The translations under genes and the position numbers were made by a program. From positions 7,686,001 through 7,750,000 of the forward strand of contig NC_079886.1 of the NCBI RefSeq assembly GCF_029227915.1: a stretch of DNA of 64,000 nucleotides, given 5' to 3'. This document shows positions 1 to 13,100 of this stretch, one piece after another (positions within the stretch are counted from its first letter, which is position 1; each line of letters begins with the position of its first letter). Source of the stretch: Hydractinia symbiolongicarpus (taxonomy: Eukaryota > Cnidaria > Hydrozoa > Anthoathecata > Hydractiniidae). Under the pieces are notes generated by a model. It saw only the letters and a list, made by a program, of their open reading frames with translations, was not told the origin of the DNA and did no database searches.

Positions 1-430
1 AAACTTAGTTTCCCAATTGTCCATTGAAGAAAATAGAACAAATAAGTTTGAATGGTATAGGTAGTCAACCAATGCAGCTTCATATGTGGTGTCAGTAAAA
101 GCTGAAGAAAAACTTGTTTTTGTTTTTCAGTCTCAGACGTTATCGAATGATGGGCGTTTCTTTTTCAAATTGAATCCCAGTAGCTGTGTCTCTTATTACT
201 TTTACAATATTTAGTATTTTTTAATTTTTTATTATTATAAAAAATATATATTGTTGATAGGAGAGGTTTTGTTAACATAATATCAAGTAACATGTTCATG
301 TCATTTTTCATATCTTAACATTTTCAGCCTAATTGAACAGAATTAATTTAAGCATGTTTGATGGGTGTGTGACATTTGTTCTATCTAACCAATAGACATT
401 TCGTTTAGATTATAAAAATAATAAAAGGAC
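1..430. other. Upstream flank, no supported gene
   Basis: AT-rich sequence upstream of the EF-hand gene. A pyrimidine-rich stretch ending in CAG at about 130 and a TTTAG at 408 could be splice acceptors. The open frame after position 130 has no recognisable product, so no exon is called. The 5' end of the EF-hand transcript probably lies here or to the left of the window. Confidence 0.4.
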
Positions 431-495
431 TGTTGAACAGAAGACGTTCGCTGGTCGAGTGTTTTCATGAGAAAAATGAAATTTGTAAAATCGTA

Positions 496-3199
496 ATGAA
501 AGTTCGGGACATCCAGAAATCACACGAGTTTCGGGAAGCGGTTAAGATATGGGGAGACCCGTTCAGTCGCAGGCGAATATTTATCGCTCCGCCAATGCAT
601 ACAGCCAAAGAAAAAGACATCGACTTATCAATACTGAGAAGTACGAAGGCGGTTGAAGAAAACGATCAAAACACGATTTGTATTGTCGAAAAGGATATCG
701 ATTTGTATCGAAAAGAGCGCGATGATTTTAAAACGTGGATTGCAGAGCGGAAAACGTTAAGACACGATATAAACACGATGGGATTCAATTCATCTTGGTA
801 CCGTGGCAAACCCAAGAAAACGGAATCGGAAATTCGCGTGTATGAACAAGTAACAAAGCCAGCCAACAACGACTTCAGAACAGAAAATCGTGCATCTCAT
901 GAAAAGCGCAGGATTTCGTCCGGTCATATTCACATGCTGCCCCTATTGAAAAATCCTCTACCAATCGCATTGGCTATCATCGCAGATTACATACATAGCC
1001 AACGGATACGATTGGTGGATTTATTTTCGAACGTTGATAAGAACAAAGATTGGATGGTGTCACGTGACGAATTAAGGAACGCACTGAAGTATGCAAATCT
1101 CCCGCTGACAGATGCGCAATTGGACGAACTCATCTTGGTTCTGGACGGTGATAGCGACGGACTTATAAACTATCAAGAATTATCTAAGGCTATCGAAACT
1201 TATTACAAAGATAGACGGTATGTTGTTGTGTTACTGTGTCACTTTCCCTATCGACAAAAGTATTTCCCGATAATATCCGATCAACTTTTATCGGGGAAAA
1301 AATTCGTCGGGAAAAACTTTCATTACTTATTATTTTATTACTTTACTCAACGAAGGTATTGCCCGATAATATCCGATCAACTTTTATCGGGGAAAAAATT
1401 CGTCGGGAAAAACTTTCATTACTTATTATTTTATTACTTTACTCAACGAAGGTATTGCCCGATAATATCCATACTCACTTGAACCTTTTTTGGTTTGTTT
1501 TGTAATTTTTAACCCCTCCCCTCTATACGTTACCATTACGCTTGATCTGCAACCCTTTTTTCTTACGCCCAACTTAGGAATGGCACTCGTCCTATAAACG
1601 AGTCTCTTATTTAATTTCGATCTGCAAAGTACATAATAAGTTACCGAACCGAAATATTACGAGTAAGAGACGCCCTCTAGACGCCCTCTTGTTTATTTCA
1701 ACCGACGTTAGAAATTTACAAGGAGGTGCCCACAAATAGTAATGTTGGAGTCATCAAGACATTACAGAAAATCCTTCGCCTTTCGGTCGTTTCTCACTAA
1801 TTTAACGAGTGTTATCGAACTATCATTGTCTTTGGTTTGCATGTTTTATAAGCTTGATGTGCTAAGAAAAGAATTTGTAACTCTCCATCGTTGTGGTATA
1901 TTATTGCATCAGACTGGCTAAAGTTGTCCTTACAAAATCTTACATACGCGGAGACAACCTTTCTCATTGTGCTCATTCTTACGCTTTTTATCTGATCGGT
2001 ACTCCCAATCCGAGAGAAAAAATGAAGAGACTTTATAATTTTAATTCTTCGAATGTTGGAAGGGTAAGAAAAAAACGGAAATAAGTGAGATTGAGAGGCC
2101 ACAATTTTTATTGAAAATGACTTTCCTCAATAGTTGCACTGTTTCTCTTTCTCAGTAATACAGTTTGCTGAGTTGCCTAATGTTCGAATTATCTTCCGAA
2201 GTGATGACTTTTAACGAAAGAAGATATTGTGTGTGATAACAAGATGTTGTGTATTCACACGTTTTCTTACACGTTAATCGGTGTCTTTTCAGACCCAGTC
2301 CCTCTACCTCCCTCATGTAGATCCAATTATATAAATTCTGCTTCTTATGCAGCTAAGAAGAAAGTGTTTAAGTTTAAAGAAACCCTTTGTGTGTAAGCAT
2401 TTTTAATGACCATTTTGATTTAATTAAAATTTTTAGCTGGCAAAAGTTGAAAGAAATTTACGACAATGAAGTCGATGCGAGTCGAGCTAGCGACAACGTC
2501 GATCCGACAAGTGGTGGTAACTGTGTTGCTTTGCTTCAATTTCCCGCGTTAGATTATCGCGAACAAACACCGGAACTAATCTCGCGTCAACGTTCTCGTG
2601 AAAAACGGTTGCGTAAACAACAAGAACGCAAGGAACGACAACGCGCGAAAATGAAATTTACCGCAGTGACGAAAGAGAAGCTTGTTACGACACTATCAGG
2701 GCCTATTGCCGAGCGTAAACTTCGTTACCTTGAACACATCAACATAGAATGTGAACGCTGCATCGATCTCCTTCATTCAGCTGGCTTGAATGTGAAAGCT
2801 TCTGCTCTTAAAAAGGTATTGGTACCACCAAACGAAAGCTCCGTAAATTCGTGCGTAAATCGATTGGGAGCTAATCGTAGCATTTTTCCAAAAAATCACC
2901 CGTTAATCGTCGATTACAACAGAAGGCAAAGAAATAAAACTCGAAACTCATCCCGTTCTCAGTCCAATTCGAACAGTGATAACACTCCTTCACAGTGTAG
3001 CAAAAATGCGGAGTTACCCCGTGTTGCTACGATTGATTTTAAAGGTCGCAACAAAGAAGCGCGAAGGCTACGACAACGGCGTCAATGCACAAGTCCAACT
3101 GTTTTCTGGCCACAACATTTGTTAGATAAACTATCTATTTGTATGGACGATTGTGGAAGTAAAGATGGTGCCTTGGCTGTGTTTAGTAGGGTTAGATAA
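496..3199 (+). CDS. EF-hand protein, EFCAB12-like, two exons (496-1217, 2437-3199)
   Basis: Two exons join across a GT-AG intron. The donor is ACG|GTATGT after 1217 and the acceptor is TTTTTAG|CTGG before 2437; phase 2 completes an Arg codon. From the ATG at 496 the product is 494 aa, and the stop is at 3197-3199. Two canonical 12-residue calcium loops are visible: DKNKDWMVSRDE at about residue 181 and DGDSDGLINYQE at about 217, with acidic or oxygen ligands at positions 1, 3, 5, 9 and 12. An N-terminal RRRIFIAPPM motif precedes them. The second exon is basic, with a Lys/Arg/Gln-rich helix (RQRSREKRLRKQQERKERQR) and a Ser/Asn-rich tail. The layout resembles EFCAB12-type proteins, but that family call is from memory. 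The open frame continues upstream of 496 to a stop at 406, so an upstream exon joining at 408 or 440 is possible. It would act as a calcium-responsive cytoplasmic, possibly ciliary, protein. Confidence 0.75.
1262..1475. repeat. 96-bp tandem duplication inside the EF-hand intron
   Basis: The block starting CCCGATAATATCC recurs at about 1266, 1362 and 1458, a period of exactly 96 bp, with two full copies and part of a third. Each unit holds an internal inverted pair (CCCGATAA and TTATCGGGG). Because 96 is divisible by three, the frame of the preceding exon stays open through the array to a stop near 1482. Confidence 0.9.
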
Positions 3200-3256
3200 T
3201 ATTTTCCATCTCTGTGTTAGTGTTTTAATTAGTAGCGATAGAATTTAACATTTTTA

Positions 3257-3262
3257 AATAAA
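3257..3262 (+). terminator. Candidate polyadenylation signal of the EF-hand gene
   Basis: AATAAA lies 58 bases after the stop codon at 3199, a normal distance for a short 3' UTR. Called from motif and position only. Confidence 0.5.
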
Positions 3263-6200
3263 AAACAGGTGAATGCTAAGACTTCTCTTTCTAGGAAAAA
3301 GAGCACCAAAATCCCTAAAAACAAGGTTGACCTTCAGGATAAAAATGGGCAATAAAATGGGAACGAGGTTCATCCAATACATTTGTACTATTAACTTGTA
3401 GTATTTACTAGATTAATTTATTTTTTGTGGAGACGTATTTTTTGTATATATAGCATTTTGAAAGGATTTAATATATTTTTAATGTAATGTATTTTCAGTA
3501 ACAGAATGAGAAACGAACAAAATATTTGTGATATTTCTTTATAAACACTCTGGCTGGACAGAAAACCCACGGTTCGTTTTATTCTGCGGCCACTCGGCAT
3601 TTAAATACAGCTATTTTTCTGAGTTAACATGAAATTTATGTTGTGTAAACGTGGCACGAAATGTTTCCACAAAATTGCGATTTTCGCTGAGCATGTCAAT
3701 GCATATCTGAAGATTGTTCAAAAAAGATTCTGTTTAACTGTTGCGAAGAAAATTGGGCATAAAAATGACGGTAACAGATTTTAGTCAGTTGTTGCACACT
3801 AGTTTTGGAAATGGCTGTCGACTTTCCGAAATATAAAGTAATTGCGCCCCACCGAAGGGGCGCACATTTAGTGGACCGCGGGTATATAGTGTTTGTGTTG
3901 TGTATGGCAAAAAATTTTTCCACTCTTTACTTTGCGGGGGACTTCTGCTCGGTCATCCAACCCGGATCTGATATAACACAACCAGTGTGTTTGGTACCAC
4001 CAAGACAAAAAAAACACCCATCGAGCAAAACTTTTTTTGTCTTGGTGTCCTTGTTGTCTCTAAAGATTTGAATGCGATAAAAAATGTTAATCGAGATTCT
4101 TTTGTTATGTTAATATGAAGCTTTGTAATATGGAGCTTTGTTTGTCTCGTTTAATGTGCTTAAATGTCGCTGCAGCCCACGTGAATTTAGCTTCAAGAAA
4201 AGATTCGTTTTTGTGTGAGCTACGTTGTTTCCAAACCTGTTAACAGTAAGTAAGTAGAAGGATTATACTTATGTCTTATATGAAATTAAACTCAGAACGG
4301 ATCCTGGCGTTGATCCAAAGGCCGCATTTTATGAATGCATCACAATTTAAAGTCAATCAAGAACAGAACATTCCGTGTATGGCCATGACTAAAACTGCTT
4401 GCATTTTGTTGGTCTTCCCTTCCCGATGGTCTGGCTTGTCGTAATAGCTTTAATGATGTAGCTAGGGAGCTAAATACTTATTTTTAAATTCTTGCATTTT
4501 ATAAGTTAATAGTCGTAAAACTACTCTCACTTGTACTACAGCTATCAAGCTAGAACTGCACAAAATAGTGCTTTCATTAGAGTCCCTTTTTTCAGAAGCA
4601 ACAAAAAACTTTTATCCTGCCCTGTGTAATTTTATCAACAAGGGTGCTGATAAGCCACATACACCGTAAAAAGTATAGGCGTTTTGGGTGAGTAAAATAA
4701 CTTCTAAAGGAACCTTTGTGAGGCTGCTATCATGTATTCTTGCGGTCAGAATGTTCTCCTTCGTTGCTATCCGATGGAGAACAAAGTGGACTTTTCACGG
4801 TCAAACCTTCAAAGTAGCAACCTTACTTAAACAGAATTTACAAGTAAAACGTCGTTAAAATGTCGCAAAATGGCAAAAATTAAGCAGTATCTAAAACATA
4901 TTAAAGATTTGACTAAAAAAAAAAGAATTCCTTGAAAAATCCAGTATTGTATTTATGAAGATTTCACCACAAAAACATTAATTACAGCATTTGTACCCCA
5001 TTTCATAATGGCTGCCCGTGATTGGTTGACACGAATCCGACCGCAAGAATATATATAAAAAGATATTTGTTGAATCATGAAAAAATATTGTTGTTCATTG
5101 CACGGAACAGTCAAGTTGAACTGATAAATTAACCAATAACATAACATAGTTAGCCCTTGCAGTACAACTAGACGCTACCCACAGTATGTTACAGGTTTCT
5201 TTGTTTTCTTCCCTTTTTTATGTTTTTTCTTGAAATTATAAATGATGTTGTTGATTTATCAAATCTGACAAATTTATTAATGAGTGTCTACCCTTTTTTG
5301 TATCAACTTGTTCAATTCAATTCGAAAACAATGACCAATCAATTTCCTCGATAATAAACAATCAAATTTGTAAAATTCAATAAATCGATTTCAACAAAAT
5401 AAGTCCTGTATTGTCCACAGGTTTGAAAATCTTGTATTGCCTGCTTAATATTATACTTGTTTAACAATGATATCAAAGCCAGCTTGACTAAATTTATATA
5501 TATATATTTATTTATATAGTATACCTTTTGTGTATCACATGGCATTGATTTGTATCTTTTTAATAAATTCTAACTTTAAATCAGATAAGTAGACAATAAT
5601 TAAACAACCTAGTATTAATTCAGTTCTGGTAAAATTGTATTCTTCTTTCTCAATTTTAAATATACTTTCTTTTTCAGATCATTTGTTATGAAACCATGCA
5701 CCATCAGCAGTTTCGAAAAATCTTCAACGAGAGAAATTTTTAAGGATTTTATTGGTAACTTAACAGAGTAATAATTCATTGAAATTGAAATTGTTCAGAA
5801 GTTATTATATATATTCGAATCGTGAAGTTCATACATAGTAATCCTGCATCCTGGAATTTTCGAGATCAGTTATAAAAAAATCCAGTTAAAGTTTTAACCA
5901 TTGTTTTAGAATATATACTATATATATGTAAAAAAAAAATTATTTTTTATTTATCAAGTTGTATACGCAATAATAATTGAGAATTAGGATACTTATGATG
6001 TGTTTATATACCCCATTGTTCTCCGTTTTAAAGTCTACTTCAAATTTCAGAATCTTTTAGGCTAATGACGGAAATCTTCAAGTCGCAGGGCTTCTTATTT
6101 AAAAATTTTCCCCTGGGCAATAAGCTTATTCACAAGCCTCCATGCAATTCCGTACTGCATTTCTATCATATTCGTCATATTTGGCGGAAAATGTTTCAGC

Positions 6201-6879
6201 AGAATAGCTTTCAGACACAATTTGTTATTACAGCACAAGAATTTTTGGAGATTTGATAAGTCAAAAATGTATGCGTAAGTCTTTTGAACGAATTTTAACC
6301 AAAAATCAAAAGCAATGATTACGTGAAATTACACAACAAGAAGGCTAGAGGCGTTTAAAGTGTACATATATTTAATCAAGATCTAACTTTATAGATAGAG
6401 CCTTAGCCAAATGTGAAAATAACGAAAATAATAAGTTCTAACACTGCAGTTTTTATAGATTTCAAACGTCCACCATTTTCCATTTTAATTTTAAATCCCG
6501 TTCTAAATTTGAATGTTTAAAATCGTTATTAGTAATTCGGGGCGCATTAGTGGTAACTATGGCTAGTTTTATTACGATTTCACCTCCTAATGTAATATCT
6601 AAGAAAACCCTGAATATATCAAATGCATTAAGCTCTTCATGCTTTAAAATAGAAAAGAAAACGTCAATAAAAAACTGGGTCGGCAAAAAAAAATAAAGTC
6701 GGTAAAAATATTGCTTGACACAGAAAATTAGTCATCAAATTCGACCCCAGGGTTTTTTCTTTGAACACTGTGGACGAGGTTGATTAGTCACCAAACTAAA
6801 ATTTAATCACTTTTTGTGCTCCATATGAATATCAATTCTCCATGTCAATTTAACACTCAACGCTGTCAAATATCAACAC

Positions 6880-7830
6880 GCTATTTGTTTTGACCTAAAA
6901 TCACACAAAAAGGAGATATCGCGCCAAATGTCACTTTTATCATTGGCTTTCTGCACATTCTAACAAATTTGACGGTAAAATCACGCTAAATGATAATGTC
7001 AAGCTCGGGATATCGCACTTACTCGTGCTTGATACAAAAAATGTGGTAAAAAATGTAATTAGAGCAAGGAATCTAGATTTTGGGCTCGCATACCCTTTTT
7101 CTTTTTAAATTGTCACACACCTGAAAAATGTAACGCATAAGCACACCAGAAACTTCGAGCTCGCAATGACGCCAAAAATGTCGTTTTTTAATGATTTTTA
7201 AAAATTATAAAAAACCTGAAAAATGTAACGCAAAAGCACACTAAAAACTTCGAGCTCGCAATAACGCCAAAAATGTCGTTTTTAAATGACTTTTAAAAAA
7301 TATAAAAAACCCTGAAAAATGTAACGCAAAAGTACACTAAAAACTTCGAGCTCGCAATAACGCCAAAAATGTCGTTTTTTAATGATTTTTAAAAATTATA
7401 AAAAACCTGAAAAATGTAACGCAAAAGCACACTAAAAACTTCGAGCTCGCAATAACGCCAAAAATGTCGTTTTTAAATGACTTTTAAAAAATATAAAAAA
7501 ACCTGAAAAATGTAACGCAAAAGTACACTAAAAACTTCGAGCTCGCAATAACGCCAAAAATGTCGTTTTATTTAATGATTTTTCAAACTTGTAAAAGAAC
7601 TTAAAAATGTAACGCAAAATCACACCAAAAACTTCAAGCTCGCAATGACACCTAAAATGTCGTTTTATTTACTGATTTAAAAACTTTGTGCTCGCAATAT
7701 CCCATCAAATTGATCGAAATTTGAAACGCATAATCACATCAACGAATGTGAGTGTTCCTATGTCACTGTTAATTACAACGCATTAACGCACTAAGGGATT
7801 TTGAGATCGCAATGTTACCCCTTTAGCTAC
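6880..7830. repeat. ~96-bp satellite with dimeric higher-order structure
   Basis: Units beginning CTGAAAAATGTAACGCA start at 7121, 7216, 7312, 7407 and 7503, with a decayed unit at about 7600. Spacings are 95, 96, 95, 96 and 97. Units 2 and 4 share GCACACT and an AAATGACTTTT tail, while units 3 and 5 share GTACACT. The real repeat is therefore a dimer of about 191 bp. Strongly diverged related units flank it on both sides (about 6880-7120 and 7660-7830). All units carry a conserved TTCGAGCTCGCAAT core. Confidence 0.88.
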
Positions 7831-9286
7831 AGTGAAGCAAAGTCCCCAACCACCTTTTATATATCGGTGACCTCTACAATGAGCAAAATTCTCAGGAACG
7901 GACGCGAAGGGTAAAATTGTCATTTGAAAAATTCTGTGTAAAGGACACCCCTCCCAGACTATATATTGTAAAGTAATAAAAGAAGTGAAGCCATTCTTCT
8001 ACAGCGGAAACATTTTTGAGGTTCTGATGTTGTTCGCTATAGGAGTTTACTTTAAGTCGTTTGCACGAGTCACACATTAAATGCTCTCTTCAAAAAAGCT
8101 TTTCTCCGCCGAGAAGTTATTTCAATCAAGCATATATACTATATGTATTTTGAATGGCAGTTTAGCCTTTCCAAACAAAAAGTTCATAACTATTGAACTT
8201 GGAACATTTCGCGTACTCAAAACTGTCTCAGCTGCACAAAAAATAATACAGCACAATGTAGACGGCGACATTCCTTTCAGTTGTTATAATATAAATTTCA
8301 TAAAATATTTTGGCAAAAAATATCAAGAATACCATTATTGATTGGACATACGTCAAAACAACTGAGTGACATCACGCATCTTTTACGCATTATGTCGGGA
8401 GTACATTCTTTGCAGAAAAAACAGTTCTTGTAAGCAAATGTATATTTCTTTAGCATCAAATTACTTACGAACCTGAATTCACCTCTCTACCAAATATTTC
8501 AAATAAGTAGATCATTTTTTAAAGTTAAATTTGTGTTGTTTTGTGTTTGTCATCGGTCGAAAAAGTATATCCCAAGGCAGGTAGGTATATCCTGTCGTTC
8601 TCTTATTTAAGTCTATTTTTTACTGAAATACTAAACTCCTGTTTCAGCTTCAAAACTTGTACCGTTTTCACAGAATAACAACATGTTGGGGTAACCTTTG
8701 AATTCTCGAACGCGTTTAAAAGAGATTTAAAAAAATTTAGAGTACGTATATGTGAAACATGGAAGCATAATTTTTATTTTAACACACACTTCATAAAAAC
8801 GTCGGGTGATTTCCAGTAAGGGCAGCTGTCGGAAGAGAATTGTTTTGTATTTCCGCAAAATATAAAATGGCTGCAGACGTAAACAGTTTGATTTCCAATT
8901 TTCCCGAATTTTAATTCACGTCAAAGTTTGTTTATAGTCGCAAACAAATAATTATCATAGGGAGGCTTTTGTTTTTCCGACTAAATGACAACTTTAGCTA
9001 ACACTGCAATCACGGAATAAGAAGCAAAACTCCACAAAAAAGATCGTTGCTACGTGCTAAAAAATACGGCGAAGTTAACGTTCACAAAGTCTAAATTTAT
9101 CTCCTATTGTTAAATCATACGCCGAAATAATAATTTTCATCAACATAGATTTAGAAGTTCTTTTTAATCAACAAATTTAAAAACCCTTTAAATTATTCTA
9201 TATATTACATCTTAATTATATACAAATTTCACTTGCTTCAATTTGCCTAAAAATAAAAAGGAACATGCCATTAAAGAACATGGGTA

Positions 9287-9395
9287 AGAAAAACAACGGC
9301 GCAGACGACAACGACAGAAACAGAAACAGCGACAAAAACAACGACAACGAAAATAGCAGCACGACAACAACAACGGCAACAATAACAACCAAACA
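9287..9395. repeat. Imperfect (GAC/AAC)-rich microsatellite
   Basis: Purine and A/C-rich triplets (GACAACGACAGAAACAG and similar) run for about 100 bp. The reverse-strand open frames across it translate to Cys/Arg/Phe runs typical of low-complexity DNA, not a gene. Confidence 0.7.
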
Positions 9396-9940
9396 GGTAC
9401 AAAGCTTACGACTTTTCGTGGAGAGTGAGAACAAATAATGTCTTTGAGAATTTTTAACTGTTGTTTGAGCATACAGCATGTTTGTTAGAGAAGTTGTAAA
9501 TATTTGAAATTTGCTTTCTTAACAAGAAAAAAAAATGCAGACTTAATAAAAGTGAGGAAAATTTGTTCTGTTTTAACAAGAAGTGGCAACGTTAAGAGTA
9601 CAATTAAACGTTTTTTAGTTTTTTGCTGTTTTTAAGGTCTGCTGCAATATTTGACTCGAAAAGAATGGAATTGTTAAATCAAAAAACTTATGAAAAAGAA
9701 AGAACAAGACTTCTTAAAGGGTTTACAACCAATTAACTTCAACTAAAAACAAACAAAACAAGCAAACAAACACACACAAAAAACAAACAAAACAAAACAA
9801 ACAATAATTTTCATACCAAAGTTGCAACTATTTGCCCGTTTTGAAGAAAAAGTTTTTTTGTTGACGAATTGACCGGGTGATGAATCTTAGTACTTTTAAC
9901 AAGCACGTTTCGTCCACAAAACGTCTAAAACAGAGAAACA

Positions 9941-9946
9941 TTTATT
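9941..9946 (-). terminator. Candidate polyadenylation signal for CFAP69
   Basis: TTTATT on the plus strand reads AATAAA on the minus strand, 184 bases past the CFAP69 stop codon. Positional inference only. Confidence 0.35.
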
Positions 9947-10129
9947 GCCACTTATTCTATCCTATAAAAAAGAAAAAGCGAAAACTAAAAAAAATGACGT
10001 CACAGTAATTTAAAAAAATAAATTGGATATTACAAAGAAAATCTAAAAGCAATATAAACTTTACTGTAATTTGTAACTTTCTTTCCATTGTTTCGTGTGA
10101 CGTTGTGCTGAAATTAAATAAAAGACATC

Positions 10130-13100
10130 CTAAACTCTGATTGAACCAGCAAGATTTTCCGTTCCATCTGTTCCAAGCAGAACAGTAAGACGAAAACTGT
10201 TTGAAAAAAGGTCTTCAGGTTGCTTCTATCAAAAAGACTGTGAAGAAGTTTAATAAACAGAACAATGAAAGGTAATGAACAGTGGCAGAAGAATACCTCT
10301 TTCTTTGGCGATACTGGGTACGAGATAGCAATCTTGATCTGTCAATGGATTTTAGTTGTTCTTTGCGCACGGCCTAATTTATTTAAAACAAATAATTAGT
10401 TAAGTGAAAATAAAAATAGTCAAGAGTTGACGAACCACGGTAACAATCTTCCACGAAAAGGAAGACAGGAGAAAAAAACCGAAAGCATAAATCGCAGATA
10501 CTGACGTCTTGCGCGTCTTAATGTTATTGTCGCGCTTTAACTCTTCGATTTCGAAGTACGCCAAGTGGCGTCTCAAGGGGGATTTTCACGAAACGAATTG
10601 AACAACGAATTCGCTTTTTAATTTTCACGGCAAAATAAATTCGACGCCAAATTCATTGTGTACATTAGTTAACCGCGTTCTGATTAGACTAAAACTAGCA
10701 GCGAAACATTTAGCCGCGAAAAAGTATGAACTGTTTCTACTTTTCAGCGAAGCGAATATTTCGATGCAAAATCATAACAAACAAAACTGCGCATGCTCAG
10801 ATACAATTTGCTTCGTGAAAATGTCCCTTTAGCAAGGCTGAAATACCAACATGCCTTCAATTGGCCATAACTCGTGACCACCCAACTTTGAGATATCAAG
10901 AAAATTAAAGAAAGAAATTTTCCATCTGGCAGTGCTCGGGGTCATTAACCTTTAGGTAGGTGGCCGGAAATCGACTTTAAAGTCGGAAAATTGCCAGCAG
11001 CCTTAAAAGCATCAAAGATGGAGTATTCGTAAGAAAATCACCTGTAAGATGGAGTAGTCCGAGGTACGGTCAACGAAATTGACAAAATCTTGGTATGTTT
11101 TCTCTTCTTGAGTGTGGCTTTCTTTGATCTATAAGGAGAAGTGCGAGTTAGTCAAGACTGCATACATCATCATTTTTTTTTCTTTAGGGTATAAGACCAA
11201 AATAATAGTAAGAATTTTAGCAACAGTGGAATGAAGAGATTATAAGCTTCATGAGTCTAGCCTTTTTATAAAATCTAAAAACTTACCGAACGTGGAAAAA
11301 TTGTATCGTTATTTTGTAGATAGGGGAGGATGAATTCCACCATGGATACCGCCAATGAGGGATTCCACTAACGTTATTTAGAACTCAAAAAAACTGCTCC
11401 GATATGGCTGAACTTAGTGATTTTTTAACATTTCTCTATTTTGCAACTTTTATGAAGAAACTTTAGTAACCTTATTGTAGGAGTTTCCATGACAATTGCG
11501 TTGTTAAATATGGTCCCAGAAATAAATATTGAATTTTTGAGCATTGTTTAAACTTTTGTATTGTTCCAAAAAGTAAAATATAAAAAGGGGAGTAACATAG
11601 GAACCATTTACCAAACAAGATTCACGTGCAAACCAATTTGCATAATGTTCAGCGCCGAAAGCAAGAGTTATGAGAAAAATACTCACGTCATAGGTAAATT
11701 GCTGACTTCAGAATTTTTTCCCCCACTAATTTATTTTATTTAAGTTAAATTAACAAAGTTTAAGCCATTCAAAAGTTATTTAAAGTGGTTAAATACCCCT
11801 CCCTAAGGGATTTTTTTTGACTAAAAACAGGGTGGCGACAGTTTAAAACTTCGTAATTTTAGGAGATTTCGAGGACAAATTTTGAGAGAAAACACTAAAA
11901 AACGTATCAAAAAGTATTACATGTTTAAAGGTTTTTGCTGATAATCGAACCTTGTCTTTTTAAATGCCAAAGAGGTTGCTCATTTTAAATTGAAGTAATT
12001 ACCTATATTATAATACCCGTATACGTCTGTCTGTCCTTCTGTCTGTCACACAAAATGGTAGCTTAGCTGTGCAAGTAGCGAGACGCACGCGATGCGGTAT
12101 AAAAAGGACGGGCGAACCCGTGGATTGTTCCACGGGCTAACGACTAGCGTAAATATAATTCATATGTTCTGTTGCAAGATGAAAACATGCACAATTTTTT
12201 GTAAAGTAAAAGGGAATAACCAATTTTAAAAGATTTTAGGTTAATTAGATTTTAGGAGGTGTGGGCACGTAAAAAGTGCTGCACACATACAGCACGCAAC
12301 ACTCGTCGTACTTGTAAGGTTTTAAGTGAATAAATAAATCTCTCTCATTTGACTCGATATATCAATCAGTTTTGCTTCTTCTTAACAATTCGTGCTTTCA
12401 ATCAATAAAAAATAGTTTTTTTTTGAGGGAAGGTGGGCAAAGAGGAATCAGACATTACCTTGCTGTAAAATTCCCGTTCATCAACCAACTGTTCTTCAAT
12501 ATCATTTTCAATAAGAGACTTCTACAAAGAAACAAAAGGAAAATAAAAAAAAAAACGATAAGGAGATACTAGCGAGTTTTGTTTCGAATTACATGTTGCA
12601 TCGAAAATGATTTAAGTTTCAAGGGCATCCATCTTCTTTTACACATGTTCTGAAATTCCGGATTTTTTTCTCTGGCTAATTTGCTCTATCTTTTTGACAA
12701 ATACTTAACATTTCTAAAGAGAATTTTAAATCAAACCACACTTTTATAGCTGCTTTTCCCTAAATCTGTCACGACTTTCTGTCCATCTTTCCTGACCAAA
12801 GAGCTGGCAGCCTGCACTATTATCACACCTTTTAAAATTTTCTAAGAACCACTGAATAAGACAATGCTTTCGCACCCACGCTAATAATGGCTACTCTCCC
12901 TTACGTGATTGTAGGGCCCCCAGTGGGTGCCTTTTTTGAAAGTCATTGTGATAGTTTAAATAGCATTGCCCTACTCTCTGAACTGTTGTCAGAGAAATCT
13001 ACATACTATTAAACACAATAAAAAAGTCCAACAGAACTACATATCCAATTAACATCATTCTCTTTTAAAGAACATATTCCTTATTAATGAGTGCAGACAA

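Larger units (their letters stand above)
3263..9940. other. Intergenic region between two convergent genes
   Basis: Open frames here are short (under 90 codons), have no recognisable domains and lack paired splice sites that extend them. The region contains the satellite at 6.9-7.8 kb and an A/C-rich low-complexity tract near 9.75-9.81 kb. The 86-codon frame at 8081-8341 (+) has no features that support it as a gene. Confidence 0.5.

Noticed and set aside
3805-4071. 88-codon plus-strand frame
   Set aside because: No conserved motifs and overlapping frames on the other strand; treated as chance.
6880-7830. CRISPR-like array
   Set aside because: Units are contiguous with no unique spacers; this is a satellite in eukaryotic DNA.
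8081-8341. 86-codon plus-strand frame starting MLSSKKLFSAEKLF
   Set aside because: No recognisable domain, codon bias or splice sites; length is expected by chance in this amount of AT-rich DNA.
9212-9479. Cys/Arg/Phe/Leu-rich reading frames of 86-87 codons on the minus strand
   Set aside because: They are translations of the (GAC/AAC)-rich low-complexity tract; both frames look alike and contain no domain.
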